Source: Plasmodiophora brassicae
Taxonomy: Eukaryota; Endomyxa: Phytomyxea; Phytomyxea; Plasmodiophorida
Assembly: GCA_036867785.1 (NCBI GenBank)
Contig: CP145419.1
Span: forward strand, 1,116,001 to 1,180,000
DNA length: 64,000 nt
Direction: 5' to 3'
In this document: in pieces, positions 29,513-39,366 of the stretch
How the letters are laid out: every line of letters begins with the position of its first letter
How positions within the stretch are numbered: position 1 is the stretch's first letter
Notes under the pieces: model-generated
Seen by the model: only the letters and a program-made list of their open reading frames with translations
Database searches by the model: none
What the model was told of the DNA's origin: nothing
Program-made: the position numbers and the translations under genes

Positions 29513-30892
29513 ATGGCGCGCGCGGTGTCGTTTACGGCGTCGCGTCAGGTGAAGAGGCCGGCGACGTCGGCGCCGCTGGGCAAGGCGGCGTCGCGTCGCA
29601 AGGTCCAGTTCGGCAACCGGAAGGTCGCCGTTGGGTCGCTGCAGCGCCTCGCCGACTCGACGCCGTTGTTCCGCGCCGGCGACTGGGCGGCCCTGCGCGC
29701 CCGCCTGCACGCCGACGGCGTCCTGCTCGTCCGCGGCGTCGTCGACCGGGCCGTCGCCGTCGACGCGCGACGCCTGCTCCTCAAGACCGTCGAGCAGAAG
29801 GGCGCGCTCGCCCCTGGATCAAATTACCAAGACGGTCCGTTGATGTTTGCCCGTTGCGACGGCCTCCTTTACCGCGTTGCTCGATCACCGGGCTCGTTTC
29901 GTCAGTAACGGTCGATGCAGGGATCATCGGGACCGGCAAGGACGGCAAGCTGGTGCCCGGCTATACGGTGGATGCGTTATCGGGCGGCCTGACGGACGAA
30001 CGGGACGACGACCAGGACGGGTGGCTGGCGGTCGGCACGTCGACGACCATGTCGTCCGTGTTCGACGGCGGCTACCTGCGCGGGTTCCTGGCCGGCCTGT
30101 TCGGCGGCCCGGACAACATCGAGACGCTGCCGGAGAACACGTGGTTGCGCCTGAAGGGCAGGGGCGACGTCACCATTGAGCACGCCGACTACTTCTACTT
30201 CAAGCGCTCAACCGGTATAACAGCGGGGGATTCCAGTCGCTTGTGAGCAGCGCGTTGCTGATTCCGCCGTCTGTTAGACATGTTCGAGCGGTACGCGACT
30301 GACGACGAGAAGGTGGCGCACGACGGGTCGTGCGGCGCCTGCGGCCGGACGACCGGGTCGATGGTGCACTGCGGCCTGTGCACACGGGGCTGGCACACGT
30401 CCTGTATGGACGCGTCCGCACGCCCATCCGGGGCGTCGTCCAGCGTGTCGACCTGGCACTGCTCGTCGTGTGCCGATGGGCCCCTGTCCGTGTTCACGGT
30501 ACAACGCCCCTTCGTTCCCCCCCTGTGGCTGCGTTCGCCCCCCTCTGACCCAACGATGGCACTAGTGCTGGTGCGCCCTGGGCGACATCGACCTGCAGGA
30601 CAGCACGCTGGCGTTCGTGCCCGGGACGCACACGCTGACCGGGTACGATCGCGCACGGGCCGGCGAGCAGGTCCCGTCGTCGTTCAAGGGCGGCAGCGCG
30701 CGCTGGCACGTCGCCGACGGGACGCTGCGCCCGGGCGACATCTTCATCTTCAACGTCAAGACCATCCACTGCGCCAGCAAGAACGGCACGACCCGGTTCC
30801 GCGCCAGCCTGGACACGCGCGTCGAGCTGACCCGCCCGGGTCGCCGCGCCTGGCCCCGCCTCGTCGCCCAGGCTGCTCCCCAACTAAAGTGA
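29513..30892 (+). CDS. PhyH-like 2-oxoglutarate dioxygenase with an embedded PHD finger, 392 aa
   Basis: Four exons: 29513-29834, 29906-30214, 30278-30498, 30566-30892; introns 71, 63 and 67 bp. The protein has a phytanoyl-CoA dioxygenase-like fold: an N-terminal LHADGVLLVRG segment (65-75), the iron-binding HxD as His200-Ala-Asp202 in EHADYFYF, FVPGTH (301-306), GDIFIFNVKTIHCASKN with the distal His352, and an arginine-rich TRFRASLDTR. Between HxD and the distal half lies a complete C4HC3 PHD finger: Cys229, Cys232, Cys242, Cys245, His250, Cys253, Cys272, Cys275. PHD fingers read histone tails, so a nuclear, chromatin-linked hydroxylase is a reasonable inference. The basic N terminus (RQVKRP, SRRK) fits nuclear import. 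Confidence 0.75.
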
Positions 30893-30985
30893 CGTCACGC
30901 CGTCGACTGGACCACGGTTGACTCACGGGAGCGATTCCAACGTGCTTGTGTGCCCCGAGTCGCCCCCGCCCGCCAGATCAATTTT

Positions 30986-33833
30986 ATGTCAAGGGTCGCG
31001 CTCCTCCTATTCGCCGCCGTGTTGTCGTTGGCCGGGCGCGTCGCCTCGCAGTGCGGGACGTGCACGATCTCGGCGGACGGGCACACGGTGACGCTGGACG
31101 GCGCCCAGCACCATTACTATGGGAAGGGCTGGCGCCGCCTGTTCCACATCGAGCAGTTCGAGGCGCAGTGCCTGTACGGGGAGTGCCGCGACGGGCCCGT
31201 GCGCGAGGCGCTCACCGGGCACCTGCTGCGCCACGAGCAGCGCCGCCTGTGCGTCCTGGAGTGCCGCGTGCAATTCGCGCCCGGCGGCAAGCAGTGCCCG
31301 CAGGTCGTCGCCTGGCTGCCGCACGACGTCGCGTCGGCGTCGGCGTCCGTCCCCATCAACGTGAACGGCGTCGCCCTGGACGACGACAAGGGCCTGTCGG
31401 TGAAGGGCGATAACAAGACGGCGCGGACGCGCTGGGCGCTCCGCGTCGAGCGGGTCGCCCGCGACGCCGTCGCCGTCGACGTGCTGCTGGGCGGGGCGCT
31501 GGGCGCCGTCGCCCTGCGCCTGGGGCCGAAGAAGCAGATCACGCTGGCCGTCAAGGGCATCGAGGGCGGCAGCGGCGTCTGCGGGTCCTGCGACGGCATC
31601 GCCACGAACGACCTGGCCGGGGCCACGCGCCTCAACATCAGCGACGTCGACGGGCACAACCGGTTCGCCGGCAACCACGTTCGCGGCGCCAGCGGCTTCC
31701 GCCTGGTGAACCCGGTCCCTGCCTGCGCCGACGCCGCCGAGTCGGCGCCGATCGACGAGGACGCCGAGGTCGCCGCCCTGCGCAAGGCGGCCGACGACGA
31801 GCGCGACGCGCTGCAGTCGCTGCTGAGGCGGAACGCCATGCTGAGGGCGCTCGGGTCGCAGGAGGCGCTGGCCGGCGACCCGGACGCCGACCCGGCGCTG
31901 GCGGTGCCCGGCGTCGCCGTGTTCGCCAACCAGACCGTCCTGGACGCCGTCGCCCACGACTGCCAGGCCGGCATGGTCGTCCGCGGCGACGACGACCGCA
32001 TGAACTTTGCGATCGACTCGTGCGTGTTCGACAAGGCGATGGGGCGGGGCTACGAGGCGGTGGCCGCCGGCGACATCATCGTGTACGTCCAGGGCCTGAT
32101 GCTGGAGCAGCAGGCCGAGCTGGCCCTGCAGCTGTACAGGGAGACGGGCGCCTTCTGCGCCATGTGCCAGGCGGCCATCCAGACGTACGTCGTCGACACG
32201 CAGCCGATCGTGCACCGGCGCCTGGTCGAGCAGCGCGCCACGCCGGCGAACGCCACCACCGCCGTCGCCATGTACGTGCCGTTGTGCCCCGCGCCCTACG
32301 ACCCGCCGCCGCCGACCGACGCGCCGACCGACGCGCCCCTGCTCGGCGTCAAGCCCCTGCCGATGCCGCCGATGCCGACGCTGCCACCGCCGACGAACGC
32401 GACGAACGCGACGACGAACGCGGGCGCCAGGCGGGCGGTGAAGAGCACCGGGAGCGGCGACGGCGGCGCCAAGTCGTCGAGCGGCGGCGCCGTTGTCGTC
32501 GAGTCGGTCAGCAGCGTGCGCGGCGACGTCGAGGGCGACGGCGCGTCGGGCCTGGCGGTCACGTTCAGGGTCGGCGACGACGGCGACAGGTCGTCCAGTG
32601 ACGACCATCTGCACCTAAGAAGCGGGACGTCGTCGTCGTCATCGTCGTCGTCGTCGTCTTCATCGTCGTCGTCTTCATCGTCGTCGCCGTCGTCGTCGTC
32701 ATCGTCATCGCGTGCGACCACGATCGTGAAACCGCTGACGATGGCGCCGCAGCCAACGTACAAGCCCATCGTCCCGGGCAGGGTGCCACCAGCGAAGACG
32801 AACCTCACCACGCCGGCTCCAGCGTCGTCTCCGCCGTCCGATCATGGTCTGGACGCGGGTAGCCCGGACGCGACAACGCCCGCGTCTGTCGCGCCGTCTC
32901 CGGACGCGATGGGCGGGCGACTCCCGAACGCGACGTCGACGATCTCCGAGGACGTAGTGGAAGAGTTCCCGGTGGCGGTTGAACCCGTCGCTCGTTCGCT
33001 GCCCGGCCGCGACACCGTTGTCCCTCCGTCCCCTCGACCCGCCGCACCGCCCCAGGCCCGATCGGCGACGGTGCCCCCATCGGTGGCTGGTGTACCCGCT
33101 AGTAAGGCGGGAGCGCCTTCTGAGCCGATGGCGACCAGCAGTGGCCCGCTGGCGGGTGCGCTTCCAGAGAAGACGTCTGTGCTGCCGAGTCCACCGGGCG
33201 ATGCAGGTCCCCAGGAGGCAACGGCACCGACAGGTGCCGGCGCAGGACAACCAGTGGATGCCGCAGCAGTGCCGATCGATGCACCGGGGGCGCCTGCCGA
33301 TGCCCTTCCGAACGCTGATGCGTCTCCGCCTGTCGTCGGTGATCAACTGTCGTTGCCGTCCAACGCGGGCCCGCCGGGCGACGTGCCGACCGGCGCACCC
33401 GGCCCTATTCGTCACACCTGGTCGCCGAACGCGTTCGTGGCAACGTTGCCGCCCCGGCAGGCGTACGCTGTCACCAAGTCCAAGCTCGGGGAGTTACCAC
33501 GGCGTGTTGGGGACGATGATGGCGGCGGTGCTCCTGTACAGCCGACTGATCAGGACGGCGAACCAGGGAACCAGGAAGGTACCCCAGAGGAGGAATGCGA
33601 GCAAGGCGAAGGTTCCGACGACGACGACGACGACGACGACGACGAAGAAGAAGAAGAGGACTGTAGCGACGTCGAGCTCGATGGTGACGATGAATCATCT
33701 TCGTCGTCCTGCAGCGAATCGGATCCCGGCAAGTCGCACCACCGGGAACGCTATCGCGCCAGGCCGCCGAAACGCCATCGCCGGCAACGTCACCGTAAGA
33801 AACGAGCCACGTCCCGCTCACGAGGCGACCTAG
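30986..33833 (+). CDS. Large secreted VWD-like protein with mucin-like tail, about 935 aa
   Basis: From the ATG at 30986 the protein has a signal peptide (ALLLFAAVLSLAGRVAS), then a cysteine-bearing region resembling a von Willebrand type D domain (CTISADGHTVTLDG near residue 25 and VCGSCDG near 205), a second cysteine-rich region (about 330-430), and a long Thr/Pro/Ser-rich, mucin-like stretch with a polyserine tract. Two readings exist for the 3' end. One frame runs on unbroken to 33838 with an acidic then basic tail. Alternatively a 40-bp intron (33421-33460, GTCGCC...GGCAG) shifts to a frame ending at 33833, which has much stronger third-position G/C and a hydrophobic span (GVLGTMMAAVLLYSRLI). 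The second is preferred, giving a surface protein with a membrane anchor. Confidence 0.6.
32629..32709 (+). repeat. (TCG/TCA)n microsatellite coding polyserine
   Basis: About 80 bases of TCG-type triplets with a few TCA and TCT interruptions encode a serine tract in the VWD-like protein. Such triplet arrays vary in length between individuals. Confidence 0.9.
33617..33660 (+). repeat. (GAC)n(GAA)n microsatellite
   Basis: Runs of GAC then GAA triplets lie in the last exon of the VWD-like gene. In the unspliced frame they encode an aspartate/glutamate run; in the preferred spliced frame they encode threonine then lysine. Confidence 0.9.
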
Positions 33834-34180
33834 CTTAACGTCCTCGCACATCCTGACTAATAATTATACCATCCATTCTCTGTCTTCCCCTGAACTGCGA
33901 CGGAGCCTGGAAACTATCACCCGCCGAGGTCAAACAGGGACACGACGAACCTGCGGAGCGGCGCCGCGCGTGCAGGCCAAGCAGCTGAGGTCTGAAAACA
34001 GCGCCGGTTGCGCACGTTTTTGGGCCCCCCGTTGGGCGCCGCGTCAGGAGCGCGGCGACGTCACGCGGCAACGTGGTCGCCCTCAACGGCTCCGAGCAGT
34101 CTCCGACGCGGATAAACTGCACCCTGGTCGTGAAATGACAAAAGCGGCCCACGTTCGACGCAGGCCGCGGCAGACCGCAA
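33834..34180. other. Intergenic region before the C2H2 gene
   Basis: About 350 bp lie between the VWD-like gene and the zinc-finger gene, both plus strand. No gene or clear promoter element is seen. Confidence 0.5.
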
Positions 34181-35669
34181 ATGTCGTCCTCGTCGTCGTT
34201 CAGGCGGGTCGTCCCGAAGGACGCGCCATCGATCGCCATGCCGACCGCCGTGCGCCTGTACACGTGGACGGGCGCGTGCCGCATCCCCGTTCCGATCGCG
34301 CTGCCGGCGCCATCGACGGTCTTCCTGCAGCGCCCCGCTGTAGCGGTGCCATGGAGTGCCGGCCGCGATCATCGCCATTATTTTAATGGCGTAGCGGAGT
34401 CGACGGCGGAATCTGCCAGTACACCCGTGCCATCGCCTCACATGCCCATCAGCGTCGTGGGATCGCAGCACGTGACGCCCAGGTCGATGGGGTCGGGGAT
34501 CGGGGAGGTCCCCGGCGCCGGGGACGCGTCCCCGCCATGGCGCATCGGCGTCGTCACGCCGCCGTCGTCGCCCGCCCACGAGCTGCTCCCGGCGACCGAC
34601 AACGACGTCCCGCACGATTTCGACGACTCGATCGCCATCTCGGACGACATGCTGCTGACGCGTTTCCGCACCGACGTCGACAACAGCGATACGGTCCAGG
34701 GCGGCTGCGTCGCCCGCATTGCCGCCCAAGTCGACGCGGTCGCGAACGCCAACAGCGGCGGGTTGGCAGCAGCGAACCCGGCGCCGGCCCCCGACCCCGC
34801 AACGGCGCCGGCGCACGTCTGCAAGTTCTGCAGGGCGGCCTTCGCCGACAAGACCTCGCTCGGGCGTCATCTCCGCGAGCATTCCGGGGAGAAGCCCTGG
34901 ATCTGCACCTGGGACGGCTGCACGAAACGGGTCAGTCCACCGTCGGTTCGGCGGCACGTGCCACCCCCTCCGTCCCCCCAAAATCGTGTTCGAATGCCGC
35001 GGTTTGGAATTGCGGAATTTTTTTCCGGGTTGCTCGTTTGCGTTTTGCTGGTTGCCGCACGGCACGGCACCTGTCGCCGTGCTGTCGCGGAGGGCCCAAA
35101 TTTGGCGCCCGCCGCGACTGGGGGCGGCGCGTTTGGCAGCGTCGCCCCCGTGTGACCGTGTCATGTGGGTTGTGGATTTTGCGGCGTTTGACGTCATTTT
35201 CGTAATTGGACGTTTCGGGTTTGGACCGCCGGAGGGGGAGGGGGGGACAGGGTCGCTCGATCCCGCTATGAAGCCGGTAGCTGACGGGTCGTCGTCCCTG
35301 GACGAAAACGTGTCACAGTTCTCGCACCAGGAGCCGCTCAAGCGACACCAGCGCACGCACACGGGCGAAAAGCCGTACACGTGTTCGGTCTGCCAGAAGG
35401 GATTCAGCCAGTCGACGCACCGCACCGTGCACATGAGGTCGCACACGGGCGAGCGCCCGTACTCCTGCCCGATCTGCTCGCGCGCGTTCGCCCACAAATC
35501 GCACGTCAAGCGGCACGCCCGCGTCCACAGACAGCGCCAGGCGGACAGCCTGCGCTGCTCGCTCTGCAACGAGGAGATCGAATCCGCCGCCCTGTTCAGC
35601 ATCCACATGCAGATGCACCAGGTCCTGTCCGAGTGCCCGCAACCGCCCGTCCCGTTGCTGCCCGTCTGA
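34181..35669 (+). CDS. C2H2 zinc-finger transcription factor, five fingers, 366 aa
   Basis: Two exons: 34181-34930 and 35319-35669, phase 0 intron of 388 bp. The N-terminal 210 residues are proline-, serine- and alanine-rich, with no domain. Then come five C2H2 fingers: CKFC...HLREH, CTWDGC...HQRTH (joined across the intron, giving the exact 12-residue spacing), CSVC...HMRSH, CPIC...HARVH and a degenerate CSLC...HMQMH. TGEKP/TGERP linkers join fingers 1-4. It is a DNA-binding regulator of unknown targets. The start is uncertain: a later ATG at 34442 is possible, and a perfect 8-bp hairpin (34373-34391) sits in the putative first exon. Confidence 0.8.
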
Positions 35670-35975
35670 CCCGGCCGCCCCCGCCCGTCATTGTTGTCAC
35701 GTATCTCACCCACTATTCCTATTATTCCGCACATGACGGGACAAACCCTTCCCTCGTATAGACCATCGTTAATAGAGTTCACAATATAGACGCCTGTCAT
35801 CTCCGTTCGTGTCGCGACAACGCGTATGGCCTGCGAGGGAGGGCGCCCCAGGTCGTCGAATGGCATAACGCAGAGGTTCATTACGACGACGTTCAGACGC
35901 CCCAGACAGCGGCCAGCATCTGCAGGCAGACGGGATTCGATTCGACCCAGACGCTGTGGCAAGCACGACGACAGG

Positions 35976-37245
35976 TTAGCAGACGCGGTGGACGGCGCCG
36001 ATCGATCCGTACCAGAAGCGGGCGACCTGTTCGGCGGTCAGCGTGGCGCGCAACCGGTCGATGTGCTCGTGTTGGGCGGCCAGGTGCCGCCTGGCCATCT
36101 GGGACAGGTTCGCCAGGCGCGCCCGGATCGCGTTCAGCCTGGACTCCAGGTCCTGCTGGGCGACGAAGAACGCGTTCAGGTGGTCCTGCATCGGCATGGT
36201 CGCGTTCGGCTTGGGCGCCCAGAGCCGGCTGGACCCGACGGCCAGCGCCCACTCGATGAACCGGTCCTGCGACGTCGGCTGCAGGCAGGCGGCGGCCCGG
36301 CCGATGAAGAAGTCGGTCGAGTTCTGCCGGTTCCTGGACTTCTGCACGAACTGCTCCAGCGTCCTGCACAGCTCGTCGGTCGGCACCGGCGCCTGCTCCA
36401 GCAGGGACGTCATCTTGGCTTTCAGCTGCTGCTGCTCCTGCCTGCACAGGCGTATGAGTGGGCGACACGGGCGGTGCCGAAGGGCGGCGTTACGCGTGGG
36501 CGGCTTGAAGCACGTCCGGCTGGTGGACGGCCTGGAGCTCGGCGAGCCGGGCGGTCAGCCTGGCGACTTCCGCCTCCAGCCTCATGATGTACTCCTTCTT
36601 GCGCTGCCGGCTCAGGCGGGCGGCCTGCGCCTTCTTCGCCAGCCGCGAATCGTGCTCGCTCATCGACGACAGCGCAACGGGCGCCGTCTGGATTCGCCGG
36701 AGCGGGAATTGCTGCTGCTGTTCCGATTGTGACGCGGGCGGCGCTTGCTGCACGACGGACGTGTCGTCATGGGCGGCGGGCGGCATCGTGAACGACGGAG
36801 CGAACGTGCGCGGGGCGACTTCCCGCGCGAGGACGACAGGCGCCGTTGTTGGCAGGGGCGCCGCCGCCGCCGCCATGAACATGCTGGACAGGTCGGTCGG
36901 GCACGTCTGCACCCGTCGCATCGAGTTGGACAGTTCCGACGCGCCGTACGGGTCGTGGGTCGGCGCGGGGGCGACCACCCGCGGCGTCACCGCCTGCTCG
37001 TTCAGGAAGTCGTTCTGCGCCAGCAGCAGGTCGATCCGCTGCCGCCCGAACTGCTCGTCCATCTCCAGCGTCATGTCCGTCATGCGGGCGTTGTCGAACC
37101 CGCCAGCGCCTCCATGCGCCATGCCACGCGTCGTCGTCAACGACGAACGCGCGCCGCCGTCGTCTGCATCGCCACGGACTCCGCCGCCGCGTCCGGAACG
37201 TGTCGCCGCCGACCCCGACGGGCCGAGCGACCGGCACCGAACCAT
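35976..37245 (-). CDS. bZIP transcription factor, 392 aa
   Basis: Two exons: 37245-36529 and 36437-35976, intron 91 bp. The basic region is RLAKKAQAARLSRQRKKEYI; the usual invariant Asn is Gln here. The zipper has leucines every seven residues across the intron (LEAEVAR, LTARLAE, LQA|EQQQ, LKAKMTS, LLEQ), which supports this junction. After the zipper a helical domain of about 120 residues follows, loosely recalling the DOG1-type C-terminal region of plant TGA factors; this is only an impression. The N-terminal part is rich in Pro, Ala and Gln. A second candidate start is the ATG at 37122. It should act as a dimer in the nucleus. Confidence 0.78.
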
Positions 37246-37414
37246 CAGTGGCAGGCCGACCCATCATTCGCCGGCGCGTTGTACGTACGGCGCAAGAGCG
37301 GCAGGGACCAATGTAGGGCGGGCGCCGCTCCCTCCCGCTGACGATGACGATCTGGCTAAATGTATTGCGGGTCCTGATGCGGTGCGCGATCGCACCTGGC
37401 GTTGCACCGTCACC

Positions 37415-38188
37415 TTAGTACATTGAGGATTGGTGGTTGGACGGGCGCGGCGTCCGGATCTTCTCAATGTTCTTGACGATCAGGTCGTGGAGCAGGGCGG
37501 CGTTGTTGCGCAGGTCGCTGCAGAACAGCCGCACGTTGACGTACATCTTCTCGTCGAGCTCCTTGACGGCCATCCGGTAGTCCTGCACCTCGGGGTACTT
37601 GATCATCTTCGAGGCGATCTTGGCGCGCGTCACAAAGTACCCGGCGATGCTCTCGAGGACGTTGAACACGGCGTCCTCGGCCCGGGACAGCTCCGACACG
37701 GTCTCCTCCTGCACCGACACGCCAAAGTTGTTCCCGTCCTCGATGCGCGGGATCGCCAGCTGGATCGAGATCTTCACCGTCCCGATCAGCTCGATAAAGT
37801 CGAGCAGGTGCGTCTTCAGCAGCGCTAGCGGGGCGACGACGGCGCTGTTGCACGACAGCGCCGACGTCGACCGCGGGACGCAGGCGACCTCGCCGTCCAT
37901 CCTGCGCCTCTTGGCGTTCGACCCGTTGTTGTCCGCGTCGTCCGGCTCCGGGCGGACGTCGATGCCGGCGGCGACGGCGCCGGGCGGCGCGTTGAACTCG
38001 GGCGCGTCCTTCAGCAGGCGCTGCAGGACCATGACCTTGGCGGGCAGGACGGCATGGATGATCTCGTTGGCGTCCCGGGAGAACCCGTCGATGATCTCCC
38101 GGTACTGCCGCCGGCACTCCTCCGGCGACGCGTCCGCCTGCACCGCGGCGCCGTCGTCGTTCCCCGATGGCAGGTCGCTGCTCGCCAT
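37415..38188 (-). CDS. PSME3: Proteasome activator PA28-gamma (PSME3/REG-gamma), 257 aa
   Basis: The single-exon protein has the size and layout of PA28-gamma (about 254 aa in animals). The N-terminal helix pair (about 20-65) is followed by a lysine/arginine-rich linker with a nuclear-signal-like AKRRRMDG, then a C-terminal helical half with PRIEDGNNFGVSVQEE and a C-terminal tail ending Tyr, as in the animal protein. PA28-gamma forms a heptameric ring that caps the 20S proteasome in the nucleus and allows ATP- and ubiquitin-independent degradation. Identification is strong. Well-known yeasts and moulds lack it, so it helps place the organism. Confidence 0.92.
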   Translation of the reverse strand: MASSDLPSGNDDGAAVQADASPEECRRQYREIIDGFSRDANEIIHAVLPAKVMVLQRLLKDAPEFNAPPGAVAAGIDVRPEPDDADNNGSNAKRRRMDGEVACVPRSTSALSCNSAVVAPLALLKTHLLDFIELIGTVKISIQLAIPRIEDGNNFGVSVQEETVSELSRAEDAVFNVLESIAGYFVTRAKIASKMIKYPEVQDYRMAVKELDEKMYVNVRLFCSDLRNNAALLHDLIVKNIEKIRTPRPSNHQSSMY

Positions 38189-38426
38189 CGCCCTACTCAC
38201 GAAGCGCGCAGGGCCACGGACTGCGCGACCCCGACCCGCCCCGACGACCAACAACAATGTTCACGTCGGTTTTTTCGCGCGTCTTCAACGACGACAGTAT
38301 TATAATTTGTACTTGTGGGAACGAACACATCATCCGCGACCACCACACCGTCCTCGTCCGGCTCCGGCGGCTCCGGGTTGACTACACTCGCTCACACGGA
38401 GACGGGCCCGCCCGCGCAGAAAAACG

Positions 38427-38639
38427 TCACGGCTGCGGCGGCTTGCGCCACATGGAGTTGGAGGGGCGATGCGGCGCTGCCCCGGCGGGTCCGTCGCCGT
38501 CGTGCTGCTGCTGCTGCTGCTGTCGTCGTCGTCGCTGACCGGACGCGTCGCTGAGGAACGGCAGGTACACGTGCGCGTAGCCGATGGCGGCGCCCGTCAC
38601 CAGCACCAGCGCCAGCACGGCCGCCCGCGACGACGGCAT
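38427..38639 (-). CDS. Small single-span membrane protein, 70 aa
   Basis: The frame starts with ATG at 38639 and shows strong third-position G/C. It has one hydrophobic segment near the N terminus (AVLALVLVTGAAIGYAHVYL) followed by a polar tail with an Arg run, a Gln run and the ending SNSMWRKPPQP. The layout resembles small inner-membrane assembly proteins of mitochondria, but no family can be named. It lies 238 bp upstream of PA28-gamma on the same strand. Confidence 0.55.
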   Translation of the reverse strand: MPSSRAAVLALVLVTGAAIGYAHVYLPFLSDASGQRRRRQQQQQQHDGDGPAGAAPHRPSNSMWRKPPQP

Positions 38640-38675
38640 CGCAACGCCGCCGACGGGCTAAGTTTATCGTATGTA

Positions 38676-39244
38676 TCAGATCGTCGTCGTCGGCGACCTC
38701 GGGCCCGACGACGCGCGCAGGTGGACGTTCTCGATCATCGTCGCCTGCAGTTCGTCTTTGGGGAAACGGTGTCGTCAGACACGTGGCGCACCGACGGATC
38801 CCGATAGGCGCGCACTGACCGAGGATGGTGAGGAGGATGGCCTCCAGGGCGATGTCGCGCGGGGACCGATCCGCGCCCGCGTTCGCCGCCCGCCGCGCCC
38901 GGCTGTTGCGCTCCAGGTCCGTCTTCCAGCTGTCGTGGAACTGGAGGCGCAACGAGTCGAGGCGGTCCGCCAGGATCGTCTCGATCCTGCTTGCCCCCTG
39001 GTCAGCGGGGGCGCCGTCACGTCGTCGCCGTCGCCTACCGATCGTACGACACCGCTGCTGTCGTCGTCGAGCGTCGCTCTGGACGGGGGCGCTGCCGCCG
39101 CGCGAACATCAGGTACAGGCAGGCGCCGACCGAGGTGACGCCCGTCGTCAGCAGCAGCAGCGCGCTGGGCAGCCGCAGCCAGGGCGGTCGTCGTTTCGCG
39201 CTGGGCGCCTGGACCAGGACGGACAGCGCTGCTGGCGCCGTCAT
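38676..39244 (-). CDS. Small membrane protein with helical tail, 151 aa, three exons
   Basis: Exons 39244-39039, 38989-38820 and 38755-38676 join in frame; introns are 49 and 64 bp with CTGAC-like branch sequences. One membrane span (PSALLLLTTGVTSVGACLYLMF) is followed by a basic patch and two amphipathic helices (IETILADRLDSLRLQFHDSW and ALEAILLTILDELQATMIEN). No family is recognised. The helical repeats suggest coiled-coil assembly. It ends only 37 bp before the next minus-strand start at 38639. Confidence 0.55.
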
Positions 39245-39366
39245 GACGACGACGAGCGGGGGCGACGTCGGCGGTGTGTGAGGCGCACGAGGCCGGGCGC
39301 CAAACGCTGCGACGATAACATGGTTACGATACGCGTCTGCGCCTGGCACCCCCCGGGGGGGACCGT

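Noticed and set aside
31007-32614. Minus-strand open frame of 535 codons
   Set aside because: It is antisense to the VWD-like gene, is arginine/valine-rich without motifs, and is explained by GC-rich third positions of the real gene.
34061-35962. Minus-strand open frame of 633 codons
   Set aside because: It is antisense to the zinc-finger gene and crosses its intron. The translated parts opposite the fingers are complementary artefacts.
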